Part shown: piece by piece, positions 34,195 to 44,210 of the stretch
How the letters are laid out: every line of letters begins with the position of its first letter
Position numbering within the stretch: the stretch's first letter is position 1
From: JACPFJ01 sp036504875
GTDB lineage: Bacteria > Desulfobacterota > Desulfuromonadia > Geobacterales > Pseudopelobacteraceae
Direction: 5' to 3'
Assembly (NCBI GenBank): GCA_036504875.1
Contig: DASXUK010000046.1
Location: forward strand, 71,367-135,366
Length of the DNA: 64,000 nt
Translations under genes and position numbers: made by a program
Notes under the pieces: generated by a model
Told to the model about the DNA's origin: nothing
Database searches by the model: none
Seen by the model: only the letters and a program-made list of their open reading frames with translations

Positions 34195-36102
34195 ATGGAA
34201 CGCTGGTCGATACAAGATTCCGCCAAGATATATAATCTGGACAACTGGGGCGCTGACCTTTTTTCGATTAACAAAAAAGGGAATATGTGCGTGCACCCTT
34301 CGTCCAATTCGAAAACATCCATTGACATGCGCGCCCTGGTTGACGATCTGATCAAGCGCAAGATCAAACCCCCAATCCTGCTGCGCTTCATGGACGTACT
34401 ACAGGGACGCATCGCCAGCATCAATCGCGTCTTTAAAAGCGCTATTGCCGAGAATGATTACCCTGCCAAATACCAGACTTTTTACCCGATCAAGGTCAAT
34501 CAACAGCGTCAGGTGGTCGAGGCGATTGCCAGCTATGGCAAACGCTATAACATTGGCCTGGAAGTCGGCTCCAAGCCTGAGCTGGTGGCGGCCATCTCGA
34601 TCTCGACCGGTAACGGCCTGCCGATCATCTGCAACGGCTATAAGGACGCAGAATATATAGAAACCGTGCTGTATGCCAACAAGATCGGTTACGATATAAC
34701 CATAGTCATTGAAAAATTGTTCGAGCTCGAGAAGATCATCGAGATCGTCAAAAAGACCGGCATCAGGCCCAAACTGGGCATCCGGGTCAAACTTTCATCC
34801 AAGGGTACCGGCAAATGGGCTACTTCGGGGGGCGAAGACGCCAAGTTCGGTCTGCGCATGACCGAGATCATCGCAGCTATCCGCATGCTGGAAGAGCAAG
34901 GATTGCTCGAATGCGTCAAACTTCTGCATTCCCATATCGGCAGCCAGATTACCAAGATCGACAAGATTAAATCAGCTTTGATCGAGGGAGCCCGCATCTA
35001 CACCGAGATGAAGAAGATGGGGGTCGGCATTGAGTACCTGGATATCGGCGGCGGCCTGGGAGTGGATTATGATGGTTCCAAATCCAGCTATTTCTCCAGC
35101 GTCAATTATACTATCGAAGAGTACGCCAATGACGTCATCTATCAGATCAAGAACATCTGTGACGAAGCCGGCGTAGAATGCCCCAACATCATCTCCGAAT
35201 CCGGCCGGGCAACCGTAGCCCATTACTCGGTGCTGGTCACCAATGTACTTAATACCAATACCCAAAACCTGATGCCGGACTTCGAAGAGATGCTGGCCCA
35301 GTCCGAAAAGGTGGCCCCTACGGTCAGGAAGCTACTGGACATCTACAAGAGCATCGACCGTTATTCACTGCGCGAGGATTACCACGACACCCTGCAGCTG
35401 ATTAACGAGGCGGTCAGCCTGTTCAATCTCGGCTATCTGACTCTGAACGACCGCGCCATTGCCGAGTGGCTTTACTCGAAAATCATCAAAAAGATCAACA
35501 GCATCGTGGAGAAGATCAAGCCGATTCCTGAGGAGCTGCAGAATTTCCAGCTGCTCTTGCGCCAGACCTACTTCGCCAACTTCTCCCTGTTCCAATCCAT
35601 CCCCGACTCGTGGGCCATTGACCAACTCTTTCCGATCATGCCGATTCAGCGCCTTAACCAGAAGCCGGATGTGATCGCTTCCATTGCCGACATAACCTGC
35701 GACTCGGATGGCGAAATCACCAGCTTCGTGGGAGAGCACGGACGCACCAAGTCGCTGCCGCTGCATAAAATCCGCAAGGATGAGGATTACTATATCGGCT
35801 TTTTCCTGATCGGGGCCTATCAAGAGATCCTGGGGGACCTGCACAATCTGTTCGGTGACACCAACGCAGTGCATATCACCTTCAACAAAAAGACCGGCTA
35901 CATGATCGACACGGTCATCAACGGCGATGCCACTTGGGAAACCCTGAAATATGTCCAGTACAAGGGACCGGAAATATTGAAGCACGTCCGTGACAATCTT
36001 GAAAAGAGTGTGGCCTCGAAAAAGATCTCCATTGAGGAGAGCAGCCATTTTATCGAGCTGTTGGACAAGACGCTGCTTGGATATACCTATCTTGGGGAAT
36101 AA
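34195..36102 (+). CDS. speA: Biosynthetic arginine decarboxylase
   Basis: A 635-residue PLP enzyme of the alanine-racemase-fold family that converts arginine to agmatine. The PLP lysine lies in FYPIKVNQQRQVVEAI, and IGLEVGSKPELVAAIS, LLHSHIGSQI, YLDIGGGLGVDYDGS and SESGRATVAHYSVLV are all diagnostic for SpeA. Length is normal. It opens the polyamine gene group. An agmatine-to-putrescine enzyme is not encoded in this window. Confidence 0.96.
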   Translation: MERWSIQDSAKIYNLDNWGADLFSINKKGNMCVHPSSNSKTSIDMRALVDDLIKRKIKPPILLRFMDVLQGRIASINRVFKSAIAENDYPAKYQTFYPIKVNQQRQVVEAIASYGKRYNIGLEVGSKPELVAAISISTGNGLPIICNGYKDAEYIETVLYANKIGYDITIVIEKLFELEKIIEIVKKTGIRPKLGIRVKLSSKGTGKWATSGGEDAKFGLRMTEIIAAIRMLEEQGLLECVKLLHSHIGSQITKIDKIKSALIEGARIYTEMKKMGVGIEYLDIGGGLGVDYDGSKSSYFSSVNYTIEEYANDVIYQIKNICDEAGVECPNIISESGRATVAHYSVLVTNVLNTNTQNLMPDFEEMLAQSEKVAPTVRKLLDIYKSIDRYSLREDYHDTLQLINEAVSLFNLGYLTLNDRAIAEWLYSKIIKKINSIVEKIKPIPEELQNFQLLLRQTYFANFSLFQSIPDSWAIDQLFPIMPIQRLNQKPDVIASIADITCDSDGEITSFVGEHGRTKSLPLHKIRKDEDYYIGFFLIGAYQEILGDLHNLFGDTNAVHITFNKKTGYMIDTVINGDATWETLKYVQYKGPEILKHVRDNLEKSVASKKISIEESSHFIELLDKTLLGYTYLGE

Positions 36103-36203
36103 CTCAACTACATGCTTTCATAGTTCGGCTGAACTGACTTTGTGTCTGGCTGACTTTGTGGTTAAATTGTCTGTAGGTCGAGGCAAACAATAGGAGATCA
36201 AAA

Positions 36204-37400
36204 ATGAGCAAAGTCCTAATCATCGGCGCTGGCGGCGTCGGGCAGGTTGTGACCCACAAATGCGCCCAGCGCCGCGATATCTTCACTGAAATCACCCTGG
36301 CCTCGCGCACGAAATCAAAATGTGATGCCATTGCCGCCCAGATACCAACACCGGTCAAAACGGCTCAGGTTAATGCCGACAATGTCCCGGAATTGGTTGC
36401 GCTGATAAAGGCTGAACAGCCCAGTCTAATAATTAATGTTGCCCTCCCCTATCAGGACCTGACCATCATGGATGCCTGCCTGGAGACCGGCGTCAATTAC
36501 CTCGATACTGCCAACTACGAGCCGCTCGATACCGCCAAGTTTGAATATTCCTGGCAGTGGGCCTATCAGGAACGCTTCAAAAATGCCGGAATAATGGCCC
36601 TGCTAGGCTCCGGATTTGACCCGGGGGTGACCAATGTCTATACCGCTCTGGCCGCCAAGAAATACCTGGATGTGATCGAGGAGATCGATATCATCGACGC
36701 CAATGCCGGATCTCACGGCCAGCCCTTTGCTACCAATTTCAATCCCGAGATCAATATCCGCGAGGTGACCGCCACCTGCCGCCACTGGGAAAACGGTCAG
36801 TGGGTCGAAAGCCCGCCCCTCACCACCAAGCACTCCTTTGATTTCCCCGAAGGAATCGGGCCGATGAACATCTATCGCCTCTACCATGAGGAGATGGAAT
36901 CGCTGGTCAAGCATATTCCGACCATCAAGAAAGCGCAGTTCTGGATGACCTTTTCGGATAATTACCTGAAGCACCTGGAGGTGCTTCAAAATGTCGGCAT
37001 GACCCGCATTGACGAGGTGGATTTCAATGGCCAAAAAATCGTGCCGATTCAATTCCTGAAGGCGCTGCTGCCGGATCCCGGCAGTCTCGGGCCGCTCACC
37101 AAAGGCAAAACCTGTATCGGCGTCATTGCCCGCGGCCTGAAAGATGGCAAGCCAAAGCAGGTTTACATCTATAACATCTGCGACCATGAGGCCTGCTATA
37201 AAGAAGTAAAATCGCAGGCCATCAGCTACACTACCGGCGTACCAGCCGTGGTGGGTGCGATCATGATGCTGAGTGGTAAATGGCACCAGCCGGGCGTCTG
37301 GAATATGGAGCAGTTCGATCCCGAGCAGTTCCTGGATGTGTTGGGACCGATGGGACTGCCGACGGTGGTTGTAGAAGGCGGCGAGTGGCCGGAACTTTAA
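36204..37400 (+). CDS. Carboxynorspermidine synthase (saccharopine dehydrogenase family)
   Basis: A 398-residue NAD(P)-dependent enzyme with a Rossmann start (VLIIGAGGVGQVVTHKCAQ) and the substrate region GSGFDPGVTNVYTALAAKK. It joins aspartate beta-semialdehyde to a diamine to form carboxynorspermidine or carboxyspermidine. The pairing with the decarboxylase gene directly downstream and speA upstream distinguishes it from lysine-pathway saccharopine dehydrogenases. AGGAGA lies 6 bases before the ATG. Confidence 0.92.
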   Translation: MSKVLIIGAGGVGQVVTHKCAQRRDIFTEITLASRTKSKCDAIAAQIPTPVKTAQVNADNVPELVALIKAEQPSLIINVALPYQDLTIMDACLETGVNYLDTANYEPLDTAKFEYSWQWAYQERFKNAGIMALLGSGFDPGVTNVYTALAAKKYLDVIEEIDIIDANAGSHGQPFATNFNPEINIREVTATCRHWENGQWVESPPLTTKHSFDFPEGIGPMNIYRLYHEEMESLVKHIPTIKKAQFWMTFSDNYLKHLEVLQNVGMTRIDEVDFNGQKIVPIQFLKALLPDPGSLGPLTKGKTCIGVIARGLKDGKPKQVYIYNICDHEACYKEVKSQAISYTTGVPAVVGAIMMLSGKWHQPGVWNMEQFDPEQFLDVLGPMGLPTVVVEGGEWPEL

Positions 37401-37429
37401 AATCAAAATCAAAAGCAAAGGTTTCGCAT

Positions 37430-38584
37430 TTGATCGGTATTGATATTGATAAAATTCTTGAACTAGCCCCCTCTCCCGCCTACGTCGTGGACCTGGGCCG
37501 ACTGCGCCATAACCTGGCGATCCTGGATCATGTTCAGGAGCTAAGCGGCGCCAAGATCCTTCTGGCACTCAAGGCTTTCTCGATGTGGAGCACCTTCCCG
37601 ATCATCCGTGAAACCCTGCACGGGGTTTGCGCCAGTTCCCCCTGGGAGGCCCGGCTGGGATATGAGGAGTTCGGTCGCGAGGTACACAGTTTTTCCGCTG
37701 CCTTCAAGGAATGCGACATAAAAGAGCTGCTGCAGACCTCCAATCATCTGGTTTTCAACTCCTTCAATCAACTGGAACGCTTCCGCCCTTTGTGGGAAAA
37801 AGAACGGAGCCACGTCTCAATCGGCTTGCGGGTTAATCCTGAGCACACCGAGGGACATACCGCCATCTATGATCCCTGCGCTCCCAAGTCACGCCTGGGC
37901 ATTCCTCTGGTCGAGTTCGAAGGAAAGTCTCTGGTCGGCGTGGAGGGGCTGCACTTCCATACTCTGTGTGAGCACCTGTTCGAACCGCTCGAGCGGACTG
38001 CCCGTGTATTTGAAGAGAAGTTCGGGCACCTTCTGCCGCAGATGAAATGGCTGAACCTGGGGGGCGGGCACCACATCACCCGCGAGGGTTATGACATCGA
38101 TGGGCTGGTGAGATTAATCAAGTACTTCAAAGACAAGTATGCTGTGGAGGTTTATATCGAGCCGGGTGAGGCGATTGCCATCGGCACCGGCATATTGGTA
38201 TCTGAGGTGCTGGATGTTGTCCACAACCAGATGGATATCGCCATCCTGGATGTCTCTGCCACCTGCCATATGCCGGACATCCTGGAGATGCCTTACCGCC
38301 CCGGTATTGAAGAAGGCTATGATCCCGGGGAAAAAGCTCACACCTACCGATTGGGGGGACCTTCCTGTCTGGCCGGGGATGTCATCGGCGATTGGTCTTT
38401 TGAAACCCCGCTCCAGCCGGGCCGCCGCTTGGCCTTTCTCGACATGGCGCATTATACCATGGTCAAGACCACCACGTTTAACGGCATTCAGCATCCGGCC
38501 ATCTGCACCTACGAGCCCAAAACCGGTCAACTGAAAGTGGTGCGCGGTTTTGAATATCAGGATTTCAAAGGGCGGCTTTCCTAG
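37430..38584 (+). CDS. nspC: Carboxynorspermidine decarboxylase
   Basis: A PLP-dependent decarboxylase (384 residues) that produces norspermidine or spermidine from the carboxy-intermediate. I place the start at TTG 37430, which is preceded by AAAGG and begins just before the family's SPAYVVDLGRLRHNL. Frames starting further upstream would read through the end of the previous gene. Motifs: LALKAFSMWS (PLP Lys), HFHTLCEH, LNLGGGHHIT, YIEPGEAIAIGTG, GPSCLAGD. The substrate chain length (spermidine versus norspermidine) cannot be read from sequence. Confidence 0.92.
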   Translation: MIGIDIDKILELAPSPAYVVDLGRLRHNLAILDHVQELSGAKILLALKAFSMWSTFPIIRETLHGVCASSPWEARLGYEEFGREVHSFSAAFKECDIKELLQTSNHLVFNSFNQLERFRPLWEKERSHVSIGLRVNPEHTEGHTAIYDPCAPKSRLGIPLVEFEGKSLVGVEGLHFHTLCEHLFEPLERTARVFEEKFGHLLPQMKWLNLGGGHHITREGYDIDGLVRLIKYFKDKYAVEVYIEPGEAIAIGTGILVSEVLDVVHNQMDIAILDVSATCHMPDILEMPYRPGIEEGYDPGEKAHTYRLGGPSCLAGDVIGDWSFETPLQPGRRLAFLDMAHYTMVKTTTFNGIQHPAICTYEPKTGQLKVVRGFEYQDFKGRLS

Positions 38585-38631
38585 GATCGAGCCACACATG
38601 AAAAAGCTTTATTTATTTCAACGAGGTAAAA

Positions 38632-38841
38632 ATGGAATTAAAAACCAAGATCTGGATGACCGGCGCCCTGGAGTGGATCGCCTTTATTGACGGTGAGGAA
38701 GTTTTTCTAGGCAAACGGGAAGTTCCTGCGCCTCTTGATGAAGGTGACCAATGGATTAATGAACTGGGTGACATGTTCAAGGTTGTGGAAGGTGAAATCC
38801 GACTGGTTGGAAAAACCGAGCCACCAAAAAAATATTGGTAA
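38632..38841 (+). CDS. Small hypothetical protein (69 residues)
   Basis: Not recognised. ATG 38632 has GAGGT 6 bases upstream, and the protein is acidic with a Trp-rich core (KIWMTGALEWIAFIDGEE, DQWINELGDMFKV) and the tail PPKKYW. No signal peptide or membrane segment. It follows nspC by 47 bases on the same strand and may share its transcript. Confidence 0.6.
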   Translation: MELKTKIWMTGALEWIAFIDGEEVFLGKREVPAPLDEGDQWINELGDMFKVVEGEIRLVGKTEPPKKYW

Positions 38842-40098
38842 TCAGATGAATTTCTCTGAGTCTACCGGGAGATAAACCCAGGCTACCTGGTCACGTCCGG
38901 CCGCCTTGGCTCTATACAACCCGGCATCGGCCCTGCTCAAAAGGTCGCTCAGCTTGCGATCCTTATCACTGAAACAAGACATCCCTAAACTTACAGTGAC
39001 TTTTATCTCTTCAGTACCGATCAAAAAAGGCTTTCGAACTGCTGTCATGATACGGTCCGCCACAACCAGGCATTGCTCGAAGGTCGTATCAGGCAACAGC
39101 ACCAGGAACTCCTCACCTCCATATCTACCGATGATGTCATAGGGGCGGACACTTTCTCGCAGACGCAGAGCCAGTTCGCGCAGCAATTCATCGCCGGCCA
39201 GATGCCCTTTGGTGTCATTTACGAGCTTGAAATGATCAACATCCAACATGATACAACTCAGAGCCGAGGCAGGCAGTGACTTGTCTATATTGCGCCGTAC
39301 ACGGGCAAAGGCCTTTTCGCCATAGTTCATCACGTGGCCACGATTTGATAACCCCGTAAGCATATCGGTTACTGCCAACATCTCGAGCTTGAGTTGAACC
39401 TCCTTCAACTGATTAACACCCCGCCTGATCAGAAAATATGAAAACAGGAAAACGGCATCCAGGACAATAATTAGAATGATTGTAACGACCGCCACGCCTT
39501 TTGTGATCTGGTTTTTATATTTGCTGATGTTGACATAGGTCTCAAAGCATCCGACTGCGTTGCCGCTTCTATCGGTGATCGGCACATAAGTTACGATCAT
39601 GTCTACATTGAGAGGCGGTTCTTCAGCAAGGCCATGCGGCTTACCCTTGCGAACCAGTCTTGATTCGGTTTTTCCGGCCAATGCATTTTTAAGCTGGGGA
39701 TTATCAGGGTCGCTTTTTCCGATCAGGGATGCTTCAGTGCTGTAGATAATACGGTATGAAGCATCATAGATTTTTACCTTTATGATCGAAAAAGGAGCCA
39801 AAAACTCGCGTATATATTGATCCAGGTAATATAAGAAATCTTTATCGATTGCCAATTCCAGACCTCGGCCTGGAATTTTTCGAAACAGGGAAGGCTCCTG
39901 CTGCTCGACCAGGAGACGACAGATTTTGACGGCATCATCTTCTGCATTAGAGACCACAAAACTTGAAAAAACCTTATAGAAGCTGAAAAAACACAAGAAG
40001 ATAATTATTATCACTGAGATACTCGATGTAACCACAAAGAGCCTCAATAAGCTTTCCGGGTTTTTCTGCTTATCGATATGTGAAGGATATAATTTCAT
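38842..40098 (-). CDS. Membrane sensor diguanylate cyclase (Cache-like sensor plus GGDEF)
   Basis: ATG 40098 has AGGAA 4 bases upstream, giving 418 residues. A transmembrane helix (about 19-50), a periplasmic domain of about 150 residues resembling Cache sensors, a second helix (about 210-232) and a GGDEF domain follow. The active site is GGEEF. The I-site RPYD is complete, so product inhibition is likely. The Asp in GHLAGD at the base-selecting position is kept, consistent with c-di-GMP rather than cGAMP. The ligand of the periplasmic domain is unknown. Confidence 0.9.
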   Translation of the reverse strand: MKLYPSHIDKQKNPESLLRLFVVTSSISVIIIIFLCFFSFYKVFSSFVVSNAEDDAVKICRLLVEQQEPSLFRKIPGRGLELAIDKDFLYYLDQYIREFLAPFSIIKVKIYDASYRIIYSTEASLIGKSDPDNPQLKNALAGKTESRLVRKGKPHGLAEEPPLNVDMIVTYVPITDRSGNAVGCFETYVNISKYKNQITKGVAVVTIILIIVLDAVFLFSYFLIRRGVNQLKEVQLKLEMLAVTDMLTGLSNRGHVMNYGEKAFARVRRNIDKSLPASALSCIMLDVDHFKLVNDTKGHLAGDELLRELALRLRESVRPYDIIGRYGGEEFLVLLPDTTFEQCLVVADRIMTAVRKPFLIGTEEIKVTVSLGMSCFSDKDRKLSDLLSRADAGLYRAKAAGRDQVAWVYLPVDSEKFI

Positions 40099-40252
40099 AT
40101 AGTTCCTGCCGCTGCGCAAGCGTCACGCCTTAGAAAAACCGGATAATTAAATAAAAAATTTAAATTATATTACATAAACAAAATAAAATACTATGTTTTT
40201 TTACTTTATGCTATCTAGACACTTATACTTATATTATAGAAAAGCCGAGCTT

Positions 40253-42502
40253 ATGAGCGCATCACACACAATGTCCCTACCCAAAATGACTATAGAGGTT
40301 GCCGTACCGCTGCCGCTGGACAAGACCTTTAACTACCTTGTCCCGGTTAATCTGCAGCACCGGGTTGGCCCGGGCAAAAGGGTTTTCGTCCCCTTTGGCG
40401 GGCGTAAACTAACCGCTTACGTACTGGCAATTGTTGAAAACGATGACAGCCTTAAACTAAAGGAAGTCTGCGAATGTCTCGATGAAGAGCCCTTATGGAC
40501 TGACGTCGAGCTGATTTTTTTCCGCTGGATCGCCAGCTATTATCTCCACTCGCTTGGCGAGGTCATCAAAACCGCCCTGCCCGCCGGGATCAATATCCAG
40601 TCTGGCAAGAAATCAAACCAAGCTACTGTCACAGGCGGCCGAACAGTACGTCATGAGACACATTATCGAGTCACAGAGGATATTACCACCTCGCGTTCAT
40701 TAGGCAACAAGGCGGCCGAGATCCTGGACGTAATCAAAGCCTCCGGCGAAATTTCAGCTACTGATTTACGCAGGCGTTTTGGCCAGTGCTCGACCCAGCT
40801 TAAGCGGCTGACGGAACTAAAACTGGTAACTCAGGAAGAGCGGGAAATTTACCGGGACCCCTTTCGCGAAGAAACAGTCGAACGTGATATTCCCTTGGTT
40901 CTCAATCCCCATCAACAGGCCGCGCTTCAGGCGGTTAACCGGGCAGTAGCAAATCGTGCTTTCAGCCCATTTCTTTTGCACGGCGTGACCGGCAGCGGCA
41001 AGACCGAGGTTTATCTGCAGGCTATAGCACAGACCCTGGACCAGGGGAAAAATGCCCTGGTACTGGTTCCGGAAATCTCCTTGACCCCGCAATTGGTGCG
41101 GCGTTTTAGAAATCGTTTCGGTGGCGGCATCGCTATTCTGCATAGCGCCCTGTCCGAGGGGGAGCGCTATGATGAATGGCGCCGCATACGGCGAGGACTG
41201 GCGCGGATTGTTATCGGAGCCCGATCAGCTGTTTTTGCTCCGCTTGAAAATATCGGCATAATAGTGGTGGATGAGGAGCATGAAGGTTCTTTTAAGCAAG
41301 CCGATGGCCTACGTTATAATGCGCGCGATCTGGCACTCGTTAGAGGTAATCTGGAGCAGGCGGCTGTTGTACTCGGATCGGCCACACCGCTGGTAACCAG
41401 CCGGTATGCCGTGGAACAGGGCAAGCTCGTGCTGCTCACCCTGCCTGAGCGCGTCCGGGGAATACCGATGCCGATCATTGATGTGGTTGCAATGCACGGT
41501 GTAAAAGCAACGGTTTCAGTGCAACTGCAGGACGCCCTGGCTGAAAACCTGGCGGTCAACGGCCAGGCCATGATTTTTCTTAACCGCCGGGGTTTTGCAA
41601 CTTTTCTGGTCTGCAATGATTGCGGCTCTCCGCTCACCTGCCCAAACTGCTCGGTAACACTGACCTTCCACCGGCAGCGGCGCCAGAGTATCTGTCACTA
41701 CTGCGATTATGCGGTGCCTGCTCCAGGTACCTGCCCGGCTTGCGGTTGTCTGGAATTACAGGAACTAGGGGCCGGTACCGAACGCCTTGAGCATGACCTG
41801 CGTGAACTGCTGCCAACGGCCACCATTCTGCGCATGGACAGTGATACTACCTCCGGCAAAGGAAGCCATCGACGCATTTTGGCAAGAATGGCCGATGGCA
41901 GCGCCGATATTCTGATAGGCACTCAAATGATTACCAAGGGCCATGATTTTCCTGGTGTAACCCTGGTCGGAGTGATCAACGGCGAGTCCAGTCTCAACCT
42001 GCCCGACTTCAGAAGTTCCGAACGCACTTTTCAGGTGCTTTTACAGGTCTTTGGCCGAGCCGGCCGTGGTGACGCACCCGGAAGAGTCCTGCTGCAGGCG
42101 CTTAACCAAAATCACTATGCCATTCAATGTGCCATCAACCATGATGCTGACGGTTTTTACCAGCAGGAGCTTGAATTTCGGCGGGAAGCCGGATATCCAC
42201 CTTTCACCTTCCTGGCCGGTCTGCTCTTTTCCGGCACCGCCGAGACAGCAGTTAAAGAGCGCGCTGAACTGGCGTTCAATTCATTGTTGCAAATCAAGGG
42301 CGAACTGGCGGCCAGGGTCGAGATTCTTGGTCCGGCGCTGGCACCGCTATATCGCCTGCGCGGCCGTTTCCGGCGCCAGATCCTCCTCAAGTCACCCACC
42401 AGGAAAGACCTGCGCCGTCTGTTAGCAGCCTGGTTAAGCTGCAAACAGACAAATTCCTCTGTACGTGAGATGATTGATATCGATCCAATCGACATGATGT
42501 GA
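40253..42502 (+). CDS. priA: Primosomal replication restart helicase PriA
   Basis: A 749-residue superfamily 2 helicase that reloads the replisome at stalled forks. Start at ATG 40253 is likely but the ribosome site is weak, and ATG 40271 or 40286 are possible. The N-terminal DNA-binding domain (VAVPLPLDKTFNYLVP), Walker A GVTGSGKTEVYLQAI, DEEH box, eight zinc-binding cysteines (CNDCGSPLTCPNC and CHYCDY to CPACG), and helicase motifs IGTQMITKGHDFPGVTLVGV and QVFGRAGRG are all present. Confidence 0.94.
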   Translation: MSASHTMSLPKMTIEVAVPLPLDKTFNYLVPVNLQHRVGPGKRVFVPFGGRKLTAYVLAIVENDDSLKLKEVCECLDEEPLWTDVELIFFRWIASYYLHSLGEVIKTALPAGINIQSGKKSNQATVTGGRTVRHETHYRVTEDITTSRSLGNKAAEILDVIKASGEISATDLRRRFGQCSTQLKRLTELKLVTQEEREIYRDPFREETVERDIPLVLNPHQQAALQAVNRAVANRAFSPFLLHGVTGSGKTEVYLQAIAQTLDQGKNALVLVPEISLTPQLVRRFRNRFGGGIAILHSALSEGERYDEWRRIRRGLARIVIGARSAVFAPLENIGIIVVDEEHEGSFKQADGLRYNARDLALVRGNLEQAAVVLGSATPLVTSRYAVEQGKLVLLTLPERVRGIPMPIIDVVAMHGVKATVSVQLQDALAENLAVNGQAMIFLNRRGFATFLVCNDCGSPLTCPNCSVTLTFHRQRRQSICHYCDYAVPAPGTCPACGCLELQELGAGTERLEHDLRELLPTATILRMDSDTTSGKGSHRRILARMADGSADILIGTQMITKGHDFPGVTLVGVINGESSLNLPDFRSSERTFQVLLQVFGRAGRGDAPGRVLLQALNQNHYAIQCAINHDADGFYQQELEFRREAGYPPFTFLAGLLFSGTAETAVKERAELAFNSLLQIKGELAARVEILGPALAPLYRLRGRFRRQILLKSPTRKDLRRLLAAWLSCKQTNSSVREMIDIDPIDMM

Positions 42503-42568
42503 TTTTTGATCATCCTCAACTAATTATATTCCCTGACCGAATTTACGCAATATTCTATCAAATAGCTG

Positions 42569-42597
42569 TTGCACAAGCTAAATGTAGTTGCTATTAT
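42569..42597 (+). promoter_or_regulatory. Candidate sigma-70 promoter of the response regulator-histidine kinase gene
   Basis: TTGCAC (42569-42574), a 17-base spacer and TATTAT (42592-42597), 36 bases before the ATG at 42633. Confidence 0.6.
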
Positions 42598-42632
42598 AAT
42601 AAATTATTTTTAATATTAGGCAGAGGATTCAC

Positions 42633-44171
42633 ATGATTAACAATCAGGATCGGGCCGGCATTTCAATTCTGTATATAGAGGATGATCACACTACCCAAAA
42701 ACTGCTTTCTCCTATGCTCAAAGCGCAGGGTTACACTTTGATTCTGGGAGAGAACGGCGTCAGGGGACTGGAATTATTCCGGGAACACCTGCCCGACATT
42801 GTTTTGACCGACTTGAAAATGCCCTTGATGAACGGTCTGGAAATGTCACGTGCCATACGAGTAGGTATGGAGGCGCCCGAAGCCCAGATCATAGTCATGA
42901 CTGCCTTTAGTGATACTGAATACCTGCTGGATGCTATCGACGTTGGTGTTAATCAGTACGTCCTGAAGCCGATTGATTTTGCTAAGCTACAGGCTGCTAT
43001 TGATCATTGCGTCAAGACAATCCAAATGCAACGATGCCTGCGAAAACAAGCCGAGCGCATCCACATGCTCACCAACGCCCTTGAGCAGAGTCCCAGCATG
43101 GTTATGGTAACCGATATTCAGGGAACCATCGAGTATGTAAACACAAGGTTTAGTGAGACCACCGGCTTCACTTCTGAAGAAGTAATCGGCAAGAATCCTC
43201 GTATTATAAAATCAGGAAACACCCCCGACACGGTTTATAGTGATTTATGGAGCACGATACTTGCGGGGAAGGAATGGCATGGTGTACTGGAAAACCGTTC
43301 CAAAAATAATACCGGCTTCTGGGAAGATATCAGAATCTCGCCGCTCGTATCCAGCGATGGCAGTATCAGCAAGTTCATTAGCTCGGCTCGAGATATTACC
43401 GAGCAGCGAAAGCTTGAGGCAGAAGTACTGCAAATCAGAAAACTGGAGGGAATTGCCCTGCTTGCCGGCGGGATGGCACACGACTTCAACAATCTGCTAC
43501 AGGTGATCCTGGGGTATATTGCTCTTGCCAAACAAGACACCGAACCAGACAGCAAGGCTCATAAGATGCTGGATTTGGCCGAACACAACTCCTGGAAGGC
43601 GAGTGAACTGAGCCAGCGACTGTTGACCTTTGCCAGCGGTGGAAATTCCGGCAGACAAAGCTCATCTCTTTGCGAGATCATCACCACCTGCGCAGATAAT
43701 GTACTTAACGGAACAGAAATTAAAAAAGAATTTTATTTTGATTCAGTTTTGCCTGAGGTAGTTATCAATGCAGAGCAAATGCAAAAGGTTTTCTCCCATC
43801 TTTTTAGCAATGCGCTCGAAGCGATGCCGGATAACGGGATAATAAAGGTTTCTGGATGTGCTTGCAGTATCTCCAAAGAAAAGGGGCTACCATTAAAACC
43901 GGGCAAATACCTTCATATCAGCATTCATGATAATGGCAAAGGTATTGCTCAGGAAGACCTGGTCAGAATTTTCGATCCCTATTTCACAACCAAAGAGACT
44001 TGGAACCAAAAAGGGCTTGGCCTGGGTCTTGCTATCTGTCATTCGGTCATCCGCAACCACGATGGGATTATCTTAGTGGAATCCAAGCCGGAAGAGGGAA
44101 CTACCTTTGATATTTACCTACCAGCTACAGGCAGGAGTGGCGCTTCTTGTAAAAACAAAAAAGCCCCGTAA
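42633..44171 (+). CDS. Receiver-PAS-histidine kinase hybrid
   Basis: A soluble 512-residue kinase. It has an N-terminal receiver (about 5-125; YIEDDHTT, phospho-acceptor Asp in LTDLKMP, Lys in VLKPID), a PAS domain (about 145-265; VMVTDIQGTIEYVN), a HisKA segment with LAGGMAHDFNNLLQ and an HATPase domain (NALEAMPDNG, DNGKGI, GLGLGLAICHSV). A receiver in front of a kinase suggests it is itself controlled by phosphorylation from another kinase. Partner and output are unknown. AGAGGA precedes the start. Confidence 0.9.
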   Translation: MINNQDRAGISILYIEDDHTTQKLLSPMLKAQGYTLILGENGVRGLELFREHLPDIVLTDLKMPLMNGLEMSRAIRVGMEAPEAQIIVMTAFSDTEYLLDAIDVGVNQYVLKPIDFAKLQAAIDHCVKTIQMQRCLRKQAERIHMLTNALEQSPSMVMVTDIQGTIEYVNTRFSETTGFTSEEVIGKNPRIIKSGNTPDTVYSDLWSTILAGKEWHGVLENRSKNNTGFWEDIRISPLVSSDGSISKFISSARDITEQRKLEAEVLQIRKLEGIALLAGGMAHDFNNLLQVILGYIALAKQDTEPDSKAHKMLDLAEHNSWKASELSQRLLTFASGGNSGRQSSSLCEIITTCADNVLNGTEIKKEFYFDSVLPEVVINAEQMQKVFSHLFSNALEAMPDNGIIKVSGCACSISKEKGLPLKPGKYLHISIHDNGKGIAQEDLVRIFDPYFTTKETWNQKGLGLGLAICHSVIRNHDGIILVESKPEEGTTFDIYLPATGRSGASCKNKKAP

Positions 44172-44181
44172 TAAAAGGGCT
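44152..44181 (-). terminator. Candidate terminator of the split sensor kinase gene
   Basis: On the minus strand AGCCC and GGGCT pair around a 10-base loop and are followed by TTTTTTGTTTTT. It overlaps the end of the convergent plus-strand kinase gene and sits 30 bases after the minus-strand kinase stop. Confidence 0.55.
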
Positions 44182-44210
44182 GCCTGCTAGATGCACCGGA
44201 CACGAAGTAG

